Source of the DNA: an uncultured Candidatus Actinomarina sp. | GTDB lineage: Bacteria; Actinomycetota; Acidimicrobiia; Actinomarinales; Actinomarinaceae | DNA length: 56,190 nt | NCBI GenBank assembly: GCA_902609285.1 | Contig: CACLRL010000009.1 | Coordinates: 1-56,190, forward strand | Direction of reading: 5' to 3' | Part shown: piece after piece, positions 32,802 through 42,087 of the stretch | Layout of the letters: each line of letters starts with the position of its first letter | Position numbering within the stretch: the stretch's first letter is position 1 | Translations under genes and position numbers: made by a program | Notes under the pieces: generated by a model | The model's input: only the letters and a program-made list of their open reading frames with translations | Databases searched by the model: none | What the model was told of the DNA's origin: nothing

Positions 32802-33821
32802 ATGCAATTAGGAAGTGATATTAAACAAGCAATAGAATCTTTAGCTCTTGATAAAGGTGTTGCAGTAGAAAGCATGTATGAAGCTTTGGTTTCTGCATTC
32901 AGATCGGCATATATGAGAATCCCAGGTGCTGCAGAAGAAGCAAGAGTAACTTTAGATCCTGAGAGTGGACAAATTACAGTTTATGCTCAGGAGCTAGATG
33001 TTGATGGAAATGTGATTAAGGAGTGGGAGCCAGATATAAGTGATTCTGATTTTGGTAGGATTGCAGCACAATCATTTAAGCAAATGATGTCTACAAAAGT
33101 ACGTGACGCAAAAAGAGCAACTGTTCTTGACGCTTATATTGGAAGAGAAGGGGAGTTGGTAACTGGAATCGTTACTCAATTTGATGCAAGATTCAATCAG
33201 ACCATTATTGATCTACAAGATGCTGAAGCAGTTATTCCATCAAGTGAAAGAATCCCATTTGAAAGACTCGAAAGAGGAAATAGAATAAAAGCTTTAATTA
33301 CTGAGGTACGGGAAGATGCAAAAGGAATACCAATTGTTGTAAGTAGAAACCGGGGCGAATTCGTTCAAAGAATGTTGGAACTAGAAGTACCCGAACTTAC
33401 CGATGGAACAGTTGAATTACGTGCTATTGCAAGAGAAGCAGGAAGTAGAACAAAAATAGCTGTTTTTTCAAACGACCCAAATGTTGATCCAAAAGGAGCG
33501 TGTGTTGGTTCAAGAGGATCCCGGGTTAGACAGATAGTAAATGAGTTAAAAGGTGAAAAATTAGATGTAGTTGAATGGAGAGAAGACAAAGTAAGATTTA
33601 TAATCGAAGCGTTGGGGCCAGCTGATATTGATGAAGTCATAATTGATGAACATACACAATCAGCGAAAGTAATTGTTAAAGATTCACAACTATCATTGGC
33701 TATTGGAAAAGAAGGTCAAAATGCTCGTCTTGCTGCGAAGCTTACTGGTTACAAAATTGATATTGAAGGTCTGGGAGATTCACCTCCAGAGGAGGAAGAA
33801 CCAAAGCAAGAAGAAGAGTAA
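32802..33821 (+). CDS. nusA: Transcription termination/antitermination factor NusA
   Basis: NusA binds RNA polymerase and RNA to modulate pausing, termination and antitermination. From the ATG at 32802, preceded by GAGGT, the 339-residue product has the N-terminal polymerase-binding domain (AIESLALDKGVAVESMYEALVSAF), an S1 domain around GELVTGIVTQFDARFNQTIID, and two KH domains with VDPKGACVGSRGSRVRQIV and LAIGKEGQNARLAAKLTGYKID. A short acidic tail follows. The ORF-track start (TTG 32763) lies inside rimP and is rejected. ylxR, usually next, is absent: infB starts 8 bp later. Confidence 0.96.
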   Translation: MQLGSDIKQAIESLALDKGVAVESMYEALVSAFRSAYMRIPGAAEEARVTLDPESGQITVYAQELDVDGNVIKEWEPDISDSDFGRIAAQSFKQMMSTKVRDAKRATVLDAYIGREGELVTGIVTQFDARFNQTIIDLQDAEAVIPSSERIPFERLERGNRIKALITEVREDAKGIPIVVSRNRGEFVQRMLELEVPELTDGTVELRAIAREAGSRTKIAVFSNDPNVDPKGACVGSRGSRVRQIVNELKGEKLDVVEWREDKVRFIIEALGPADIDEVIIDEHTQSAKVIVKDSQLSLAIGKEGQNARLAAKLTGYKIDIEGLGDSPPEEEEPKQEEE

Positions 33822-33828
33822 GTATTAA

Positions 33829-35874
33829 ATGGCAAAAAAACGAATACATCAAATAGCTAAAGAACTTGATATTGCATCTGCAGATGTTTTACATAAAGCT
33901 AAAGAACTAGGTTTTGAAGTTAAAACAGCTTCTTCAGGCCTTACTCCAGAAGATGAAGAGTTATTGGTTTTAGCAATTAATGAAGAATCGACAACTTCTG
34001 AAGGTCCTCAAGATGAAAATAAAGATCATCAAGAGAAAAATATTAACGATTCCGAAGAAAAAAATATAGATCTACTGATCAAAGAAGATGATCCTGTTCT
34101 TGAAGAAAATGATGTAGAAGTCAATATTATTGAAGTTACAGAAGGATCAACACCTGAAGATATATCATTGATTTTTGAAACTGATGCTACAACAGTAGTT
34201 GGTGATCTAATGTCCTTAGGAATTATGCAGTCAATTACTTCTAACCTTAAGAATGAAGAAATTGAAAAATTATTTGAAAAATACAATGCAATCCCAGAAT
34301 TTATTGAAAAAATTGAAATAAAACGATCAGATATAATTCAATCTGAAGATTTTGATGATGATGAAAGTTCATTAAAATCAAGGCCTGCAATTATAACTGT
34401 CATGGGCCATGTAGATCATGGTAAAACAAGTCTTTTAGATTATATAAGAAAAGAAAAAGTTGCTTCTGGCGAAGCTGGTGGAATTACTCAACATGTTGGA
34501 GCATATAATGTTACAAATGATTCTGGAAGCGTTACTTTCATAGATACACCTGGTCATGAGGCATTTACACAAATGAGAGCAAGGGGAGCTGATGTTACAG
34601 ATATTGTCGTCTTAGTTGTAGCAGCAGACGATGGTATTATGCCGCAAACTGTTGAAGCTATAAATCATACAAAAGCAGCTGATGTGCCAATGATTGTTGC
34701 TATAAACAAATGTGATTTACCAGATGCAAATCCCGCACTTGTAAAAGCTGATCTAACAAAATATGAAGTAGTTTCTGAAGACCTTGGAGGAGATGTTCCA
34801 GTAGTTCAAATATCAGCCATTACAGGAGATGGTATTGATGATCTATTAGAGACGCTTAATTTAGTCGCAGAGATAGAAGAATTAAAAAGTAATTATGATT
34901 CTGAACCTTCTGGATTCATTATTGAATCGAGGATGGAAGTAGGTAAAGGAAATGTTGCAACGATAATTGTAAAAAGAGGCACATTGAAATCAGGTGATTT
35001 TATATATGCTGGTTCAGCATTTTGCAGAGTAAAATCTATTTTTGATCACAATGGAAAGACTTTAAAATCAGTAACTCCTGGATCACCAGCTGACATTATA
35101 GGTTGGGATGATTCACCAATAGCAGGTGATCAATTTGTAGCAACCAAAAATCAAAAACTTGCAAAGAGTAAGGCCGAAGAAAATAAAAATAAACTAAAAG
35201 AATTTGATGATACAAGCTATACCGTTGAATCAAGAGTATCTGAAATGATGCAACTTCTACAAGAAGGTGAATTAAATACAATAAATATAATTGTAAAAGC
35301 AGATACAAACGGTTCGGTAGAAGCTATCAAAGACAGCTTACTAAAGCTTTCTGATGGTGATGTAAATATCCAAATTGTTCATGCTGCTGTAGGAGGGATT
35401 GTATTATCAGATGTTGATCTTGCTGGTGCAACAGGGTCATTAATTGTTGGATTTAATGTAAGACCTGATAGTCAGGCAAGAAATATGGGACAAAGTAAAG
35501 GAATAGACATACGAACATATAATATTATTTACGAACTTATTGATGATATTAATGAAGCAGTTCGTGGTCAGCTTACCGTCAAGACAGAAGAAACTGTTAT
35601 TGGCATGGTGAATGTTCAAACAACTTTTAGAGCACCTAAAGTTGGTGTTGTAGCTGGTTCTGTTGTAGCTGAAGGGAAAGTTGATCTAGATGCTAAAGCT
35701 CGACTCCTTAGAGATGGGGTGGTAATTTATGAAGGAAGTATTGTTTCATTAAGAAGGTTTAAAGATAATGTTGAGACTGTTAATGAGGGACTTGAATGCG
35801 GAATTGGATTGTCTGATTATAAAGATATAAAACAAGGTGATGTAATTGAAGTCTTAGGAGAAGTTGAAGTATAA
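33829..35874 (+). CDS. infB: Translation initiation factor IF-2
   Basis: IF-2 is the GTPase that places initiator tRNA on the 30S subunit and drives subunit joining. The 681-residue product has an IF2_N domain at 1-45 (RIHQIAKELDIASADVLHKAKEL), an acidic linker, a second N-terminal helix domain, then the GTPase with G1 GHVDHGKTS, G3 DTPGHEAF and G4 NKCDLPDA, followed by the C1/C2 domains ending in KQGDVIEVLGEVEV. It is short for an actinobacterium because the usual long Pro/Gly-rich linker is missing. rbfA follows with a 5-bp gap. Confidence 0.97.
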   Translation: MAKKRIHQIAKELDIASADVLHKAKELGFEVKTASSGLTPEDEELLVLAINEESTTSEGPQDENKDHQEKNINDSEEKNIDLLIKEDDPVLEENDVEVNIIEVTEGSTPEDISLIFETDATTVVGDLMSLGIMQSITSNLKNEEIEKLFEKYNAIPEFIEKIEIKRSDIIQSEDFDDDESSLKSRPAIITVMGHVDHGKTSLLDYIRKEKVASGEAGGITQHVGAYNVTNDSGSVTFIDTPGHEAFTQMRARGADVTDIVVLVVAADDGIMPQTVEAINHTKAADVPMIVAINKCDLPDANPALVKADLTKYEVVSEDLGGDVPVVQISAITGDGIDDLLETLNLVAEIEELKSNYDSEPSGFIIESRMEVGKGNVATIIVKRGTLKSGDFIYAGSAFCRVKSIFDHNGKTLKSVTPGSPADIIGWDDSPIAGDQFVATKNQKLAKSKAEENKNKLKEFDDTSYTVESRVSEMMQLLQEGELNTINIIVKADTNGSVEAIKDSLLKLSDGDVNIQIVHAAVGGIVLSDVDLAGATGSLIVGFNVRPDSQARNMGQSKGIDIRTYNIIYELIDDINEAVRGQLTVKTEETVIGMVNVQTTFRAPKVGVVAGSVVAEGKVDLDAKARLLRDGVVIYEGSIVSLRRFKDNVETVNEGLECGIGLSDYKDIKQGDVIEVLGEVEV

Positions 35875-35878
35875 GAAT

Positions 35879-36226
35879 ATGGAAAAAGGCTTAAGGGGAG
35901 GAAGAGTAAATCGGATCAATCCGATGATACAACAGATAATTTCTGATTGCTTTTTGAATAGCTCAGACCCTACATTAAACAAAGCAACAGTAACCTTGGT
36001 TTCTACGTCACCTGATCTAAAAAAAACTAGTGTATTTGTTTCTTCGATAGAAAATAATAAATCTTCACTCAATCATTCATTATCTAGAAGTAAACAAAAA
36101 ATACAAAGAGTTCTTGCAAAGGAGATGAAAACCAAATATGTTCCAACAATCATATTTGAGTTAGATCATTCTTTTGAAGATATCGATAAAATTAACAAAA
36201 TTATTGGTTCACTAAATGACAAATAA
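35879..36226 (+). CDS. rbfA: 30S ribosome-binding factor RbfA
   Basis: RbfA is a cold-associated factor of 30S maturation that binds near 16S helix 1. From ATG 35879 the 115-residue product starts EKGLRGGRVNRINPMIQQII and contains VTLVSTSPDLKKTSVFVSS and the C-terminal YVPTIIFELDHSFEDIDKIN, with the KH-like fold signature FxxDxS in diverged form. The ORF-track start (TTG 35864) overlaps infB and adds no family residues. Position after infB is standard. It overlaps the DHH phosphoesterase by 11 bp. Confidence 0.93.
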   Translation: MEKGLRGGRVNRINPMIQQIISDCFLNSSDPTLNKATVTLVSTSPDLKKTSVFVSSIENNKSSLNHSLSRSKQKIQRVLAKEMKTKYVPTIIFELDHSFEDIDKINKIIGSLNDK

Positions 36227-37160
36227 TATTTCAGATTACATTAATAGTGGTTCTGTCTTTATCACTGGGCATGTGAATCCTGATGGAGATGCTTTAGGTG
36301 CAGCATTTGCATTAAAATTGTATTTGGACAGTAAAGATCTTTCAGCCGATATAAATTTTGACATAACTACAAAATTACCTTCCAACTTAAACCATTTACC
36401 ATATGACCTGATCTCCAGTAGCAATAAAGAAAAATACGAGACAGCTTTTGTTTTTGACTGTGGCAATTCATCAAGGCTAGGTAAATTTGAAAATCTTGTT
36501 TTAGAAGCAAAAAATATTATTGTAATTGATCACCATGTAGATCCTTCATTTGGAGATGTACAGATCATTGATTCAAATGCCGCAAGTACTACTCAAGTTT
36601 TATTCAGGCAATTTAAAGAAGAAAAAATTGAGATTAGTGAGGATATGGCAAATTGTTTATTGACTGGTTTAATCACAGATACTGGAAGATTTCAATATTC
36701 AAATACTACATCTGAGGTTTTTAATATTGCTTCTGAATTACTTGATGAAGGTGCAAATTTATCACAAATAAGTGAAAATATTTATGGATCTATAGAATTT
36801 AATGCCTTAACACTTCAAAGTAAAATCATTGAAAGAATAGTTCTTAAAGAAGAAATTAAGTTCGCACATTCAATTGTATATCAGAATGATTATGCCGATT
36901 ACCAGGTTGAACCACAAGAAACAGATTTTTTAATCGATGTTGTCAGACTTGTAAAAGAGTCAAATGTGGCTTTGCTGTTAAAAGAAGAAAAAGATGGAAC
37001 ATTTAAAGGAAGTTTAAGATCAAGAGGAGATATTAATGTTCAACAAATAGCTTCAATTTTTGAAGGTGGTGGACATGTAGCTGCAAGCGGATTCTCAAGT
37101 AATGATTCTCCTGAGAATATCATTGAAAAAATCGAGTATGAAATTAGAAAATCTCTCTAA
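36216..37160 (+). CDS. nrnA: DHH/DHHA1 phosphoesterase, NrnA-like oligoribonuclease / pAp phosphatase
   Basis: NrnA-type enzymes degrade short RNA pieces and dephosphorylate 3'-phosphoadenosine 5'-phosphate (pAp). The 314-residue product has GHVNPDGDALGAAFALKLYL with metal ligands near residue 20, FVFDCGNSSRLG, the DHH motif in IVIDHHVDPSFGD near residue 107, GLITDTGRFQYSNT near 150, and the DHHA1 domain glycine motif FEGGGHVAASGF near 285. It lies between rbfA and truB as usual. pAp hydrolysis would be of interest next to sulfur genes, but that is inference only. Confidence 0.92.
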   Translation: MTNNISDYINSGSVFITGHVNPDGDALGAAFALKLYLDSKDLSADINFDITTKLPSNLNHLPYDLISSSNKEKYETAFVFDCGNSSRLGKFENLVLEAKNIIVIDHHVDPSFGDVQIIDSNAASTTQVLFRQFKEEKIEISEDMANCLLTGLITDTGRFQYSNTTSEVFNIASELLDEGANLSQISENIYGSIEFNALTLQSKIIERIVLKEEIKFAHSIVYQNDYADYQVEPQETDFLIDVVRLVKESNVALLLKEEKDGTFKGSLRSRGDINVQQIASIFEGGGHVAASGFSSNDSPENIIEKIEYEIRKSL

Positions 37161-38019
37161 CTTTTATTTAGTAAATAAACCTCGTAATTGGACATCCCAA
37201 GATCTTTGTACAGTTTTTAAAAGAAAATTTGCATTTTCTAAAGTTGGTCATTCAGGTACATTAGATCCAAATGCAAGTGGTTTGATGCTTCTTGCTACGA
37301 ATAAATATACAAAACTCTTCGATTATTTGAAAGATACAAATAAAACATATGAGTTTGAAGCATTATTTGGTCTTGAATCAGATAGTTTTGATACTGATAC
37401 AGACGTTAGAGAAGTAGATTCAATAAACTTAAAATTATTAAAAAAAGAACTTGATGAAGGTATTGCTAGTCTTACAGGAAAAATAAAACAAACACCTCCA
37501 ATTTATTCCGCTATAAAAGTTGATGGAAAAAGGTTGTACAAATACGCTAGGCAAAATAAAAATGTTGATATTCCTGAAAGGGAAGTGGAAGTCAGCAGTT
37601 TTAATCTATTAAATTTTGAAAATAATAAAGCTACATTTTCAGCATCAGTAAGTAAAGGAACATTCATCCGATCATTGGTAGTTGACCTTGCAAGTTACTT
37701 AGGAACAAAAGCTGTTGTATCCTCAATTGTCAGAACGTCTATAGGTGATTTAAATAGTAAAAATTCACCAATCATAGATGAAATTAATACGAAAACAGAA
37801 AATGACATACCTGCTCCAGTAGTATGGACTGAATTATTCAATCTACCTATCATTTCAGTCGGTGATGATTTAATTGAAGAAATTAGCAATGGCAACTTTT
37901 TATCTAATGAATATTTTGGAGAAAAAAAACTTTCAATTATTGAAAATAAAAACACTATTCTTGCAATTTACGAACCTTACAATGAGAATAAATTTAAACC
38001 ACAAAAAGTATTAATATGA
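37138..38019 (+). CDS. truB: tRNA pseudouridine(55) synthase TruB
   Basis: TruB makes pseudouridine 55 in the tRNA T-loop. The product from ATG 37138 has FYLVNKPRNWTSQDLC, the catalytic Asp in KVGHSGTLDPNASGLM, KTYEFEALFGLESDSFDTDTD and the QTPPIYSAIKVDGKRLYKYAR block, then a C-terminal domain. The ORF-track start at 37102 lies inside the preceding gene and is less likely. The stop overlaps ribF by 4 bp. Confidence 0.95.
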   Translation: MKLENLSNFYLVNKPRNWTSQDLCTVFKRKFAFSKVGHSGTLDPNASGLMLLATNKYTKLFDYLKDTNKTYEFEALFGLESDSFDTDTDVREVDSINLKLLKKELDEGIASLTGKIKQTPPIYSAIKVDGKRLYKYARQNKNVDIPEREVEVSSFNLLNFENNKATFSASVSKGTFIRSLVVDLASYLGTKAVVSSIVRTSIGDLNSKNSPIIDEINTKTENDIPAPVVWTELFNLPIISVGDDLIEEISNGNFLSNEYFGEKKLSIIENKNTILAIYEPYNENKFKPQKVLI

Positions 38020-38912
38020 AAATTTACAATAATTCATCACCTGATACAAATATAGAAAATAGTTCTGGAGTTGTATGTATTGGTGGATTTGATGGGATTC
38101 ACTTGGCCCATCAACAATTATTTAAGAAAACAATAAGCATTTCTAAAGAGTTTGACATAATCACTTTTGAAGTGATACCAAAAATTTACTTCAATGAAAA
38201 TTTGAAACCTTTGATATCAAATAAAGGTAGGGAAAAAATTTTTTCTACTTTTAATCCAAATAACCTAATATATTTAAATTTCGAAAACTTTAATAAAATT
38301 TCACAAGAACAATTTTGCAAATACTTGAAGAATAATTTAAACGTGAAAAAGATTGTCGTTGGCAAAGATTTTAAGTTTGGCAACAACAGGTCAGGTGATA
38401 TAACTTCACTAATTAATTTTTTTGGCGTCGCGAATGTTTATTTACTTGACGATTTTCTTATAGATAATGAGAAAGTCTCATCTACAAAAATTCGTTACTA
38501 TCTTTCAAATGGTGAAATTGAAAAAGCTAATGTTTATCTTGGAAGAGAATTTTCATTTATTGGTACTGTAATTGAAGGCAAGAAGCTTGGAAGAAGTCTA
38601 GGTTTTCCAACAGCTAATTTGTCATTAGAACAAGAAACTTTTATTCCTAATTTCGGTGTTTATGCAGGAACAGTAAATATAGATAATGAGATTTTCAATG
38701 CAATAGTAAATATTGGAATAAATCCTACTGTTGATGATCAATCAACCGTTAAAATTGAAGCTCATATTTTTGACTTTTCATCTGACATATACGATCAAAA
38801 GGTAGAACTTTCATTAAACAAATTTATTCGTAAAGAAATAAAATTTAATAATATTGATGAATTGAAGATTCAAATAGCTGAGGATATTAAAACAGCAAAG
38901 AAATACTTTTAA
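38016..38912 (+). CDS. ribF: Bifunctional riboflavin kinase / FAD synthetase
   Basis: RibF makes FMN and FAD from riboflavin. The 298-residue product has an N-terminal adenylyltransferase domain with CIGGFDGIHLAHQQLF (nucleotide-binding motif; typical form GxFDGxHxGHQ), VGKDFKFGNNRSGD and SSTKIRYYLSNGEIEKANVYLGR, then a C-terminal riboflavin kinase domain with GKKLGRSLGFPTANL, FGVYAGTV and AIVNIGINPTVDD. Flavin enzymes encoded in the window (ETF, the flavin-reductase-like protein) would use its products. It overlaps truB and precedes rpsO. Confidence 0.95.
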   Translation: MKIYNNSSPDTNIENSSGVVCIGGFDGIHLAHQQLFKKTISISKEFDIITFEVIPKIYFNENLKPLISNKGREKIFSTFNPNNLIYLNFENFNKISQEQFCKYLKNNLNVKKIVVGKDFKFGNNRSGDITSLINFFGVANVYLLDDFLIDNEKVSSTKIRYYLSNGEIEKANVYLGREFSFIGTVIEGKKLGRSLGFPTANLSLEQETFIPNFGVYAGTVNIDNEIFNAIVNIGINPTVDDQSTVKIEAHIFDFSSDIYDQKVELSLNKFIRKEIKFNNIDELKIQIAEDIKTAKKYF

Positions 38913-38951
38913 TTTACACTTTAGATTCATTAACTACTATTATTATCTCGA

Positions 38952-39209
38952 ATGAAGACCAAAAATGAATTAATTAAAGAATACGGTAAATCAGATAATG
39001 ATACCGGGTCAACAGAGGTTCAAGTAGCCTTACTTACAAAAAGAATTGAGGATCTAACTGGTCATTTAAAAGATCATAAAAAAGACCATCACACACGAAG
39101 AGGTCTTTTGATGCTTGTAGGTAAAAGAAAAAGGCTTCTTCAGTATCTTGAAAATCAAGATGTTGAGAGATATAGATCTTTGATTGATAAACTTGGTCTA
39201 AGAAAGTAA
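38952..39209 (+). CDS. rpsO: Small ribosomal subunit protein uS15
   Basis: uS15 is a primary 16S-binding protein of the 30S platform. The 85-residue product is slightly short at the N-terminus but has [28 protein letters not shown]-type sequence ([16 protein letters not shown]), [21 protein letters not shown] and [12 protein letters not shown]. It precedes pnp, as in most bacteria, with a structured leader between. Confidence 0.97.
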   Translation: MKTKNELIKEYGKSDNDTGSTEVQVALLTKRIEDLTGHLKDHKKDHHTRRGLLMLVGKRKRLLQYLENQDVERYRSLIDKLGLRK

Positions 39210-39227
39210 ATAAATATAAGATAGAGC

Positions 39228-39270
39228 GTTGTTAATTGAGAGCTTTTAAGGAAAGCTGGCAATTAATAAC
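39228..39270 (+). promoter_or_regulatory. Long hairpin in the pnp leader, candidate RNase III / PNPase autoregulation site
   Basis: GTTGTTAATTG (39228-39238) pairs with CAATTAATAAC (39260-39270), 11 bp with one G-U. Inside is a second stem AGCTTT/AAAGCT with loop TAAGG, separated by a 2x2 internal loop. It lies just before pnp and lacks a T-run, so it does not look like a terminator. Enteric pnp leaders contain a hairpin cut by RNase III and then degraded by PNPase for autoregulation; a similar role here is inferred. Confidence 0.7.
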
Positions 39271-39292
39271 CTCATCTTGGAAAAGAGGATAA

Positions 39293-41569
39293 ATGTCCGT
39301 AACAAATGTCACATGTAATATTGGTGATAAAGAAATAAAATTTGAAACAGGTAAATTAGCACTTCAGGCACCTGGATCAGTAGTTGTAACATCTGGAGAT
39401 ACAAATGTTTTAGTAACAACTGTTGCTAATACTTCGGTTAGAGAGGGTATTGATTTCTTTCCTTTAACTGTAGATGTTGAAGAAAGAATGTATGCAGCAG
39501 GTAAAATACCTGGAGGATTTTTCAGAAGAGAAGGAAGACAAACTGAGAAAGCTATACTGGCTTGTCGATTAATAGACAGACCTTTACGACCTTCTTTTGC
39601 AGATGGTTTTAGATGTGAAACTCAAATTATTGCAACTGTATTGAGCGTTGATAATGAAAATGAATATGATGTGTTATCACTCAATGCTGCATCTCTTGGA
39701 CTTCAATTAGCAGGCATACCACTAGAATCTCCCGTTGGAGCTGTAAGAATGTCTTTAATTAATGACGAATGGGTTGTTCAAGCTACTAATACTGAACAAG
39801 AAGAATCAATATTTGAAATGGTCATCGCTGGAAAGCTGAATGAAAAAAATGAGATTGACATAGTTATGGTTGAAGCGGGCGCAAAAGAAAACACCTTTGA
39901 AAAAATTGATTCAGGTAGTGTTGCTCCCTCCGAAGATATTGTTGCAGATGGGATAGATTTATCTAAAGAATATATCCAAGCCTTAATAAATGCTCAGAGA
40001 GAATTAGTATCTATGAATGATGTACCTTCTGTAGATTGGCCAATTATTGAAGACTATTCGGATGAATTAAAATCAAAAATTGAAGCTAGTTGCAAAGACG
40101 AATTAAATGAAATTTCCTCCATTACTGAAAGATCTGAAAGAAGTAGTCGACAAAATGAATTACAAGAAAAAGTTATAGAAGAGTTTTTAGATGAAGAAGA
40201 GGATAACTCGAAAGCAATTAAGTTAGCCTTCAAATCAATATTTAAGGAATTGGTAAGAGACAGAGTAGTTAGTGGTGGTCCAAGACTTGACGGAAGATCA
40301 CCAACAGACATTAGAGATATATCATCTGAGATTAACTTACTACCAATGGTCCATGGTTCATCCTTATTTCTAAGAGGAGAAACACAAGTATTGAACGTAA
40401 CAACTTTAGGCATGTCAAGACTTGAACAAATGCTAGACACGATAGATACTGTTACTTCAAAGAGATATATGCATCACTATAATTTTCCACCATATTCAAC
40501 TGGTGAAGCTTACATGATGAGAGGTCCAAAAAGAAGAGAAATTGGTCATGGAGCATTAGCTGAAAAAGCAATGCTACCTGTCATTCCTCCAAAAGCAGAT
40601 TTTCCTTACACCATAAGAGTTGTTAGTGAAGCAATATCATCTAATGGATCAACATCCCAAGCCTCAGTTTGTGCATCTAGTCTTTCTTTGATGTCAGCAG
40701 GAGTCCCAATAAGAGAACATGTATCTGGGATAGCAATGGGTTTAATATCTAAAAATAGTGAATTTGTAACACTTACAGATATCTTGGGTGCGGAAGATGC
40801 ATTGGGAGATATGGACTTTAAAGTCGCAGGAACAAGGGGAGTGATTACTGCTCTTCAATTAGATATGAAAATTGAGGGCTTGCCATCAGATATTTTAAGA
40901 AAAGCTTTGGAACAAGCAAAAGATGCAAGACATCACATCTTAGATATAATGGAAGATACCATTTCAGAACCAGCTGATTCATTATCAGGCAATGCACCAA
41001 GGTTAGAGTCAATAGAATTACCAAAAGATAAAATTGGTGAAGTCATAGGACCTAAAGGTAAAAATATTAGAAAGATTGAAGAAGAAACTGGAGCTAGCGT
41101 TGAAATTGATGATGATGGAATCCTTACTTTAGGCTCTACTGAACAGGATTCTTTAGATACTGCTAGAGAAATGGTAATGGCAATTATTGATCCAGAAGAG
41201 CCTGAATTAAATCAAGAATATGAAGGTGAAGTTGTAAGTCTTGCAAAATATGGAGCTTTCATCAATATACTTCCTGGTAGAGATGGATTAATGCATATTT
41301 CTAAATTTAACTCTGAATTACGTGTAAATAACCCTGAAAAAATCTTAAATGTTGGGGATAAAATCATGGTCGTAGTTGATTCAATTGAGAATGGTAAAGT
41401 TGGCCTTACACCAGTAAATGATTTAGAAATTCCAGAAGATGCTATTGAAAAAAGACAATCTAGTAATAAAGATAGAAACTCAAGATCATCAAAACCAAAA
41501 GATAACAAAAATGGTAACAAAAACCGTAAAAGAGTATCTTTTGAGGATGAATTCGAAAAAGGTATCTAG
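39293..41569 (+). CDS. pnp: Polyribonucleotide nucleotidyltransferase (PNPase)
   Basis: PNPase is the trimeric 3'-5' phosphorolytic exoribonuclease of mRNA decay. The 758-residue product has two RNase PH domains (ITVDVEERMYAAGKIPGGFFRREGR-type sequence in pieces, DRPLRPSF; and DGRSPTDIRDI, SLFLRGETQVLNV, MHHYNFPPYSTGE, GHGALAEKAMLPVIP), a KH domain (IGEVIGPKGKNIRKIEEETG) near residue 580 and an S1 domain (EGEVVSLAKYGAFINILPGRDGLMHIS) near 640. GAGG at 39285-39288 serves as ribosome site. A basic tail rich in Asn, Lys and Ser follows. Confidence 0.97.
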   Translation: MSVTNVTCNIGDKEIKFETGKLALQAPGSVVVTSGDTNVLVTTVANTSVREGIDFFPLTVDVEERMYAAGKIPGGFFRREGRQTEKAILACRLIDRPLRPSFADGFRCETQIIATVLSVDNENEYDVLSLNAASLGLQLAGIPLESPVGAVRMSLINDEWVVQATNTEQEESIFEMVIAGKLNEKNEIDIVMVEAGAKENTFEKIDSGSVAPSEDIVADGIDLSKEYIQALINAQRELVSMNDVPSVDWPIIEDYSDELKSKIEASCKDELNEISSITERSERSSRQNELQEKVIEEFLDEEEDNSKAIKLAFKSIFKELVRDRVVSGGPRLDGRSPTDIRDISSEINLLPMVHGSSLFLRGETQVLNVTTLGMSRLEQMLDTIDTVTSKRYMHHYNFPPYSTGEAYMMRGPKRREIGHGALAEKAMLPVIPPKADFPYTIRVVSEAISSNGSTSQASVCASSLSLMSAGVPIREHVSGIAMGLISKNSEFVTLTDILGAEDALGDMDFKVAGTRGVITALQLDMKIEGLPSDILRKALEQAKDARHHILDIMEDTISEPADSLSGNAPRLESIELPKDKIGEVIGPKGKNIRKIEEETGASVEIDDDGILTLGSTEQDSLDTAREMVMAIIDPEEPELNQEYEGEVVSLAKYGAFINILPGRDGLMHISKFNSELRVNNPEKILNVGDKIMVVVDSIENGKVGLTPVNDLEIPEDAIEKRQSSNKDRNSRSSKPKDNKNGNKNRKRVSFEDEFEKGI

Positions 41570-42085
41570 TTACTTACGATTGCCGGTTAGTTTTGTAGGA
41601 TTTGTCGATTCAGTAGTTACGTAAGCATCTGGATTAATTTCGGAGACGATTTTAAGAACATCTCTTACTTTTTTACGTGGAGCAACACACCAAGCTATGC
41701 TGACTTCACCTTCCATACCTTCACCATTTATTAAAGTAACTCCAAAACCTTTATTCCTTAATTCAGTTGCGACTTTTTGACTGTCGGCATCTTTAGGTGA
41801 AAAAATTCTAACAACAACATCACCTATTGCAATACTGGACTCAATATAAGAACCAACAATAGTACCTGCTGCAAAACCAAGTGCGTAACCTATTGCTAAA
41901 AATGGATCATTCAAATCTCTAATTACTTGTGAAATAGCAATTATCCAAATACCAGATTCAATAAAACCTAATAGTGCGCCAAAAAGTGGTTTTCCTTTAT
42001 TCACATAAAGAGTTCTTAAAGTTCCTAAAGATTGATCAATTAATCGTAAGATGAATATGTAACCCGCGGCTAAAAGTAATTCCAT
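41570..42085 (-). CDS. UPF0316 / DUF2179 membrane protein
   Basis: The 171-residue product has two or three hydrophobic helices in the first ~100 residues (LLLAAGYIFILRLIDQSLGTLRTLYV, ALLGFIESGIWIIAISQVI, AIGYALGFAAGTIVGSYIE) and a soluble DUF2179 domain at the end (KVATELRNKGFGVTLINGEG...). DUF2179 domains are ferredoxin-like and are thought to bind small ligands; in YitT-type relatives they occur with transport-like membrane parts. No function is known for UPF0316. It abuts pnp tail-to-tail with no gap, and its ATG is 2 bp from the acyltransferase stop. Confidence 0.85.
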   Translation of the reverse strand: MELLLAAGYIFILRLIDQSLGTLRTLYVNKGKPLFGALLGFIESGIWIIAISQVIRDLNDPFLAIGYALGFAAGTIVGSYIESSIAIGDVVVRIFSPKDADSQKVATELRNKGFGVTLINGEGMEGEVSIAWCVAPRKKVRDVLKIVSEINPDAYVTTESTNPTKLTGNRK

Positions 42086-42087
42086 TT

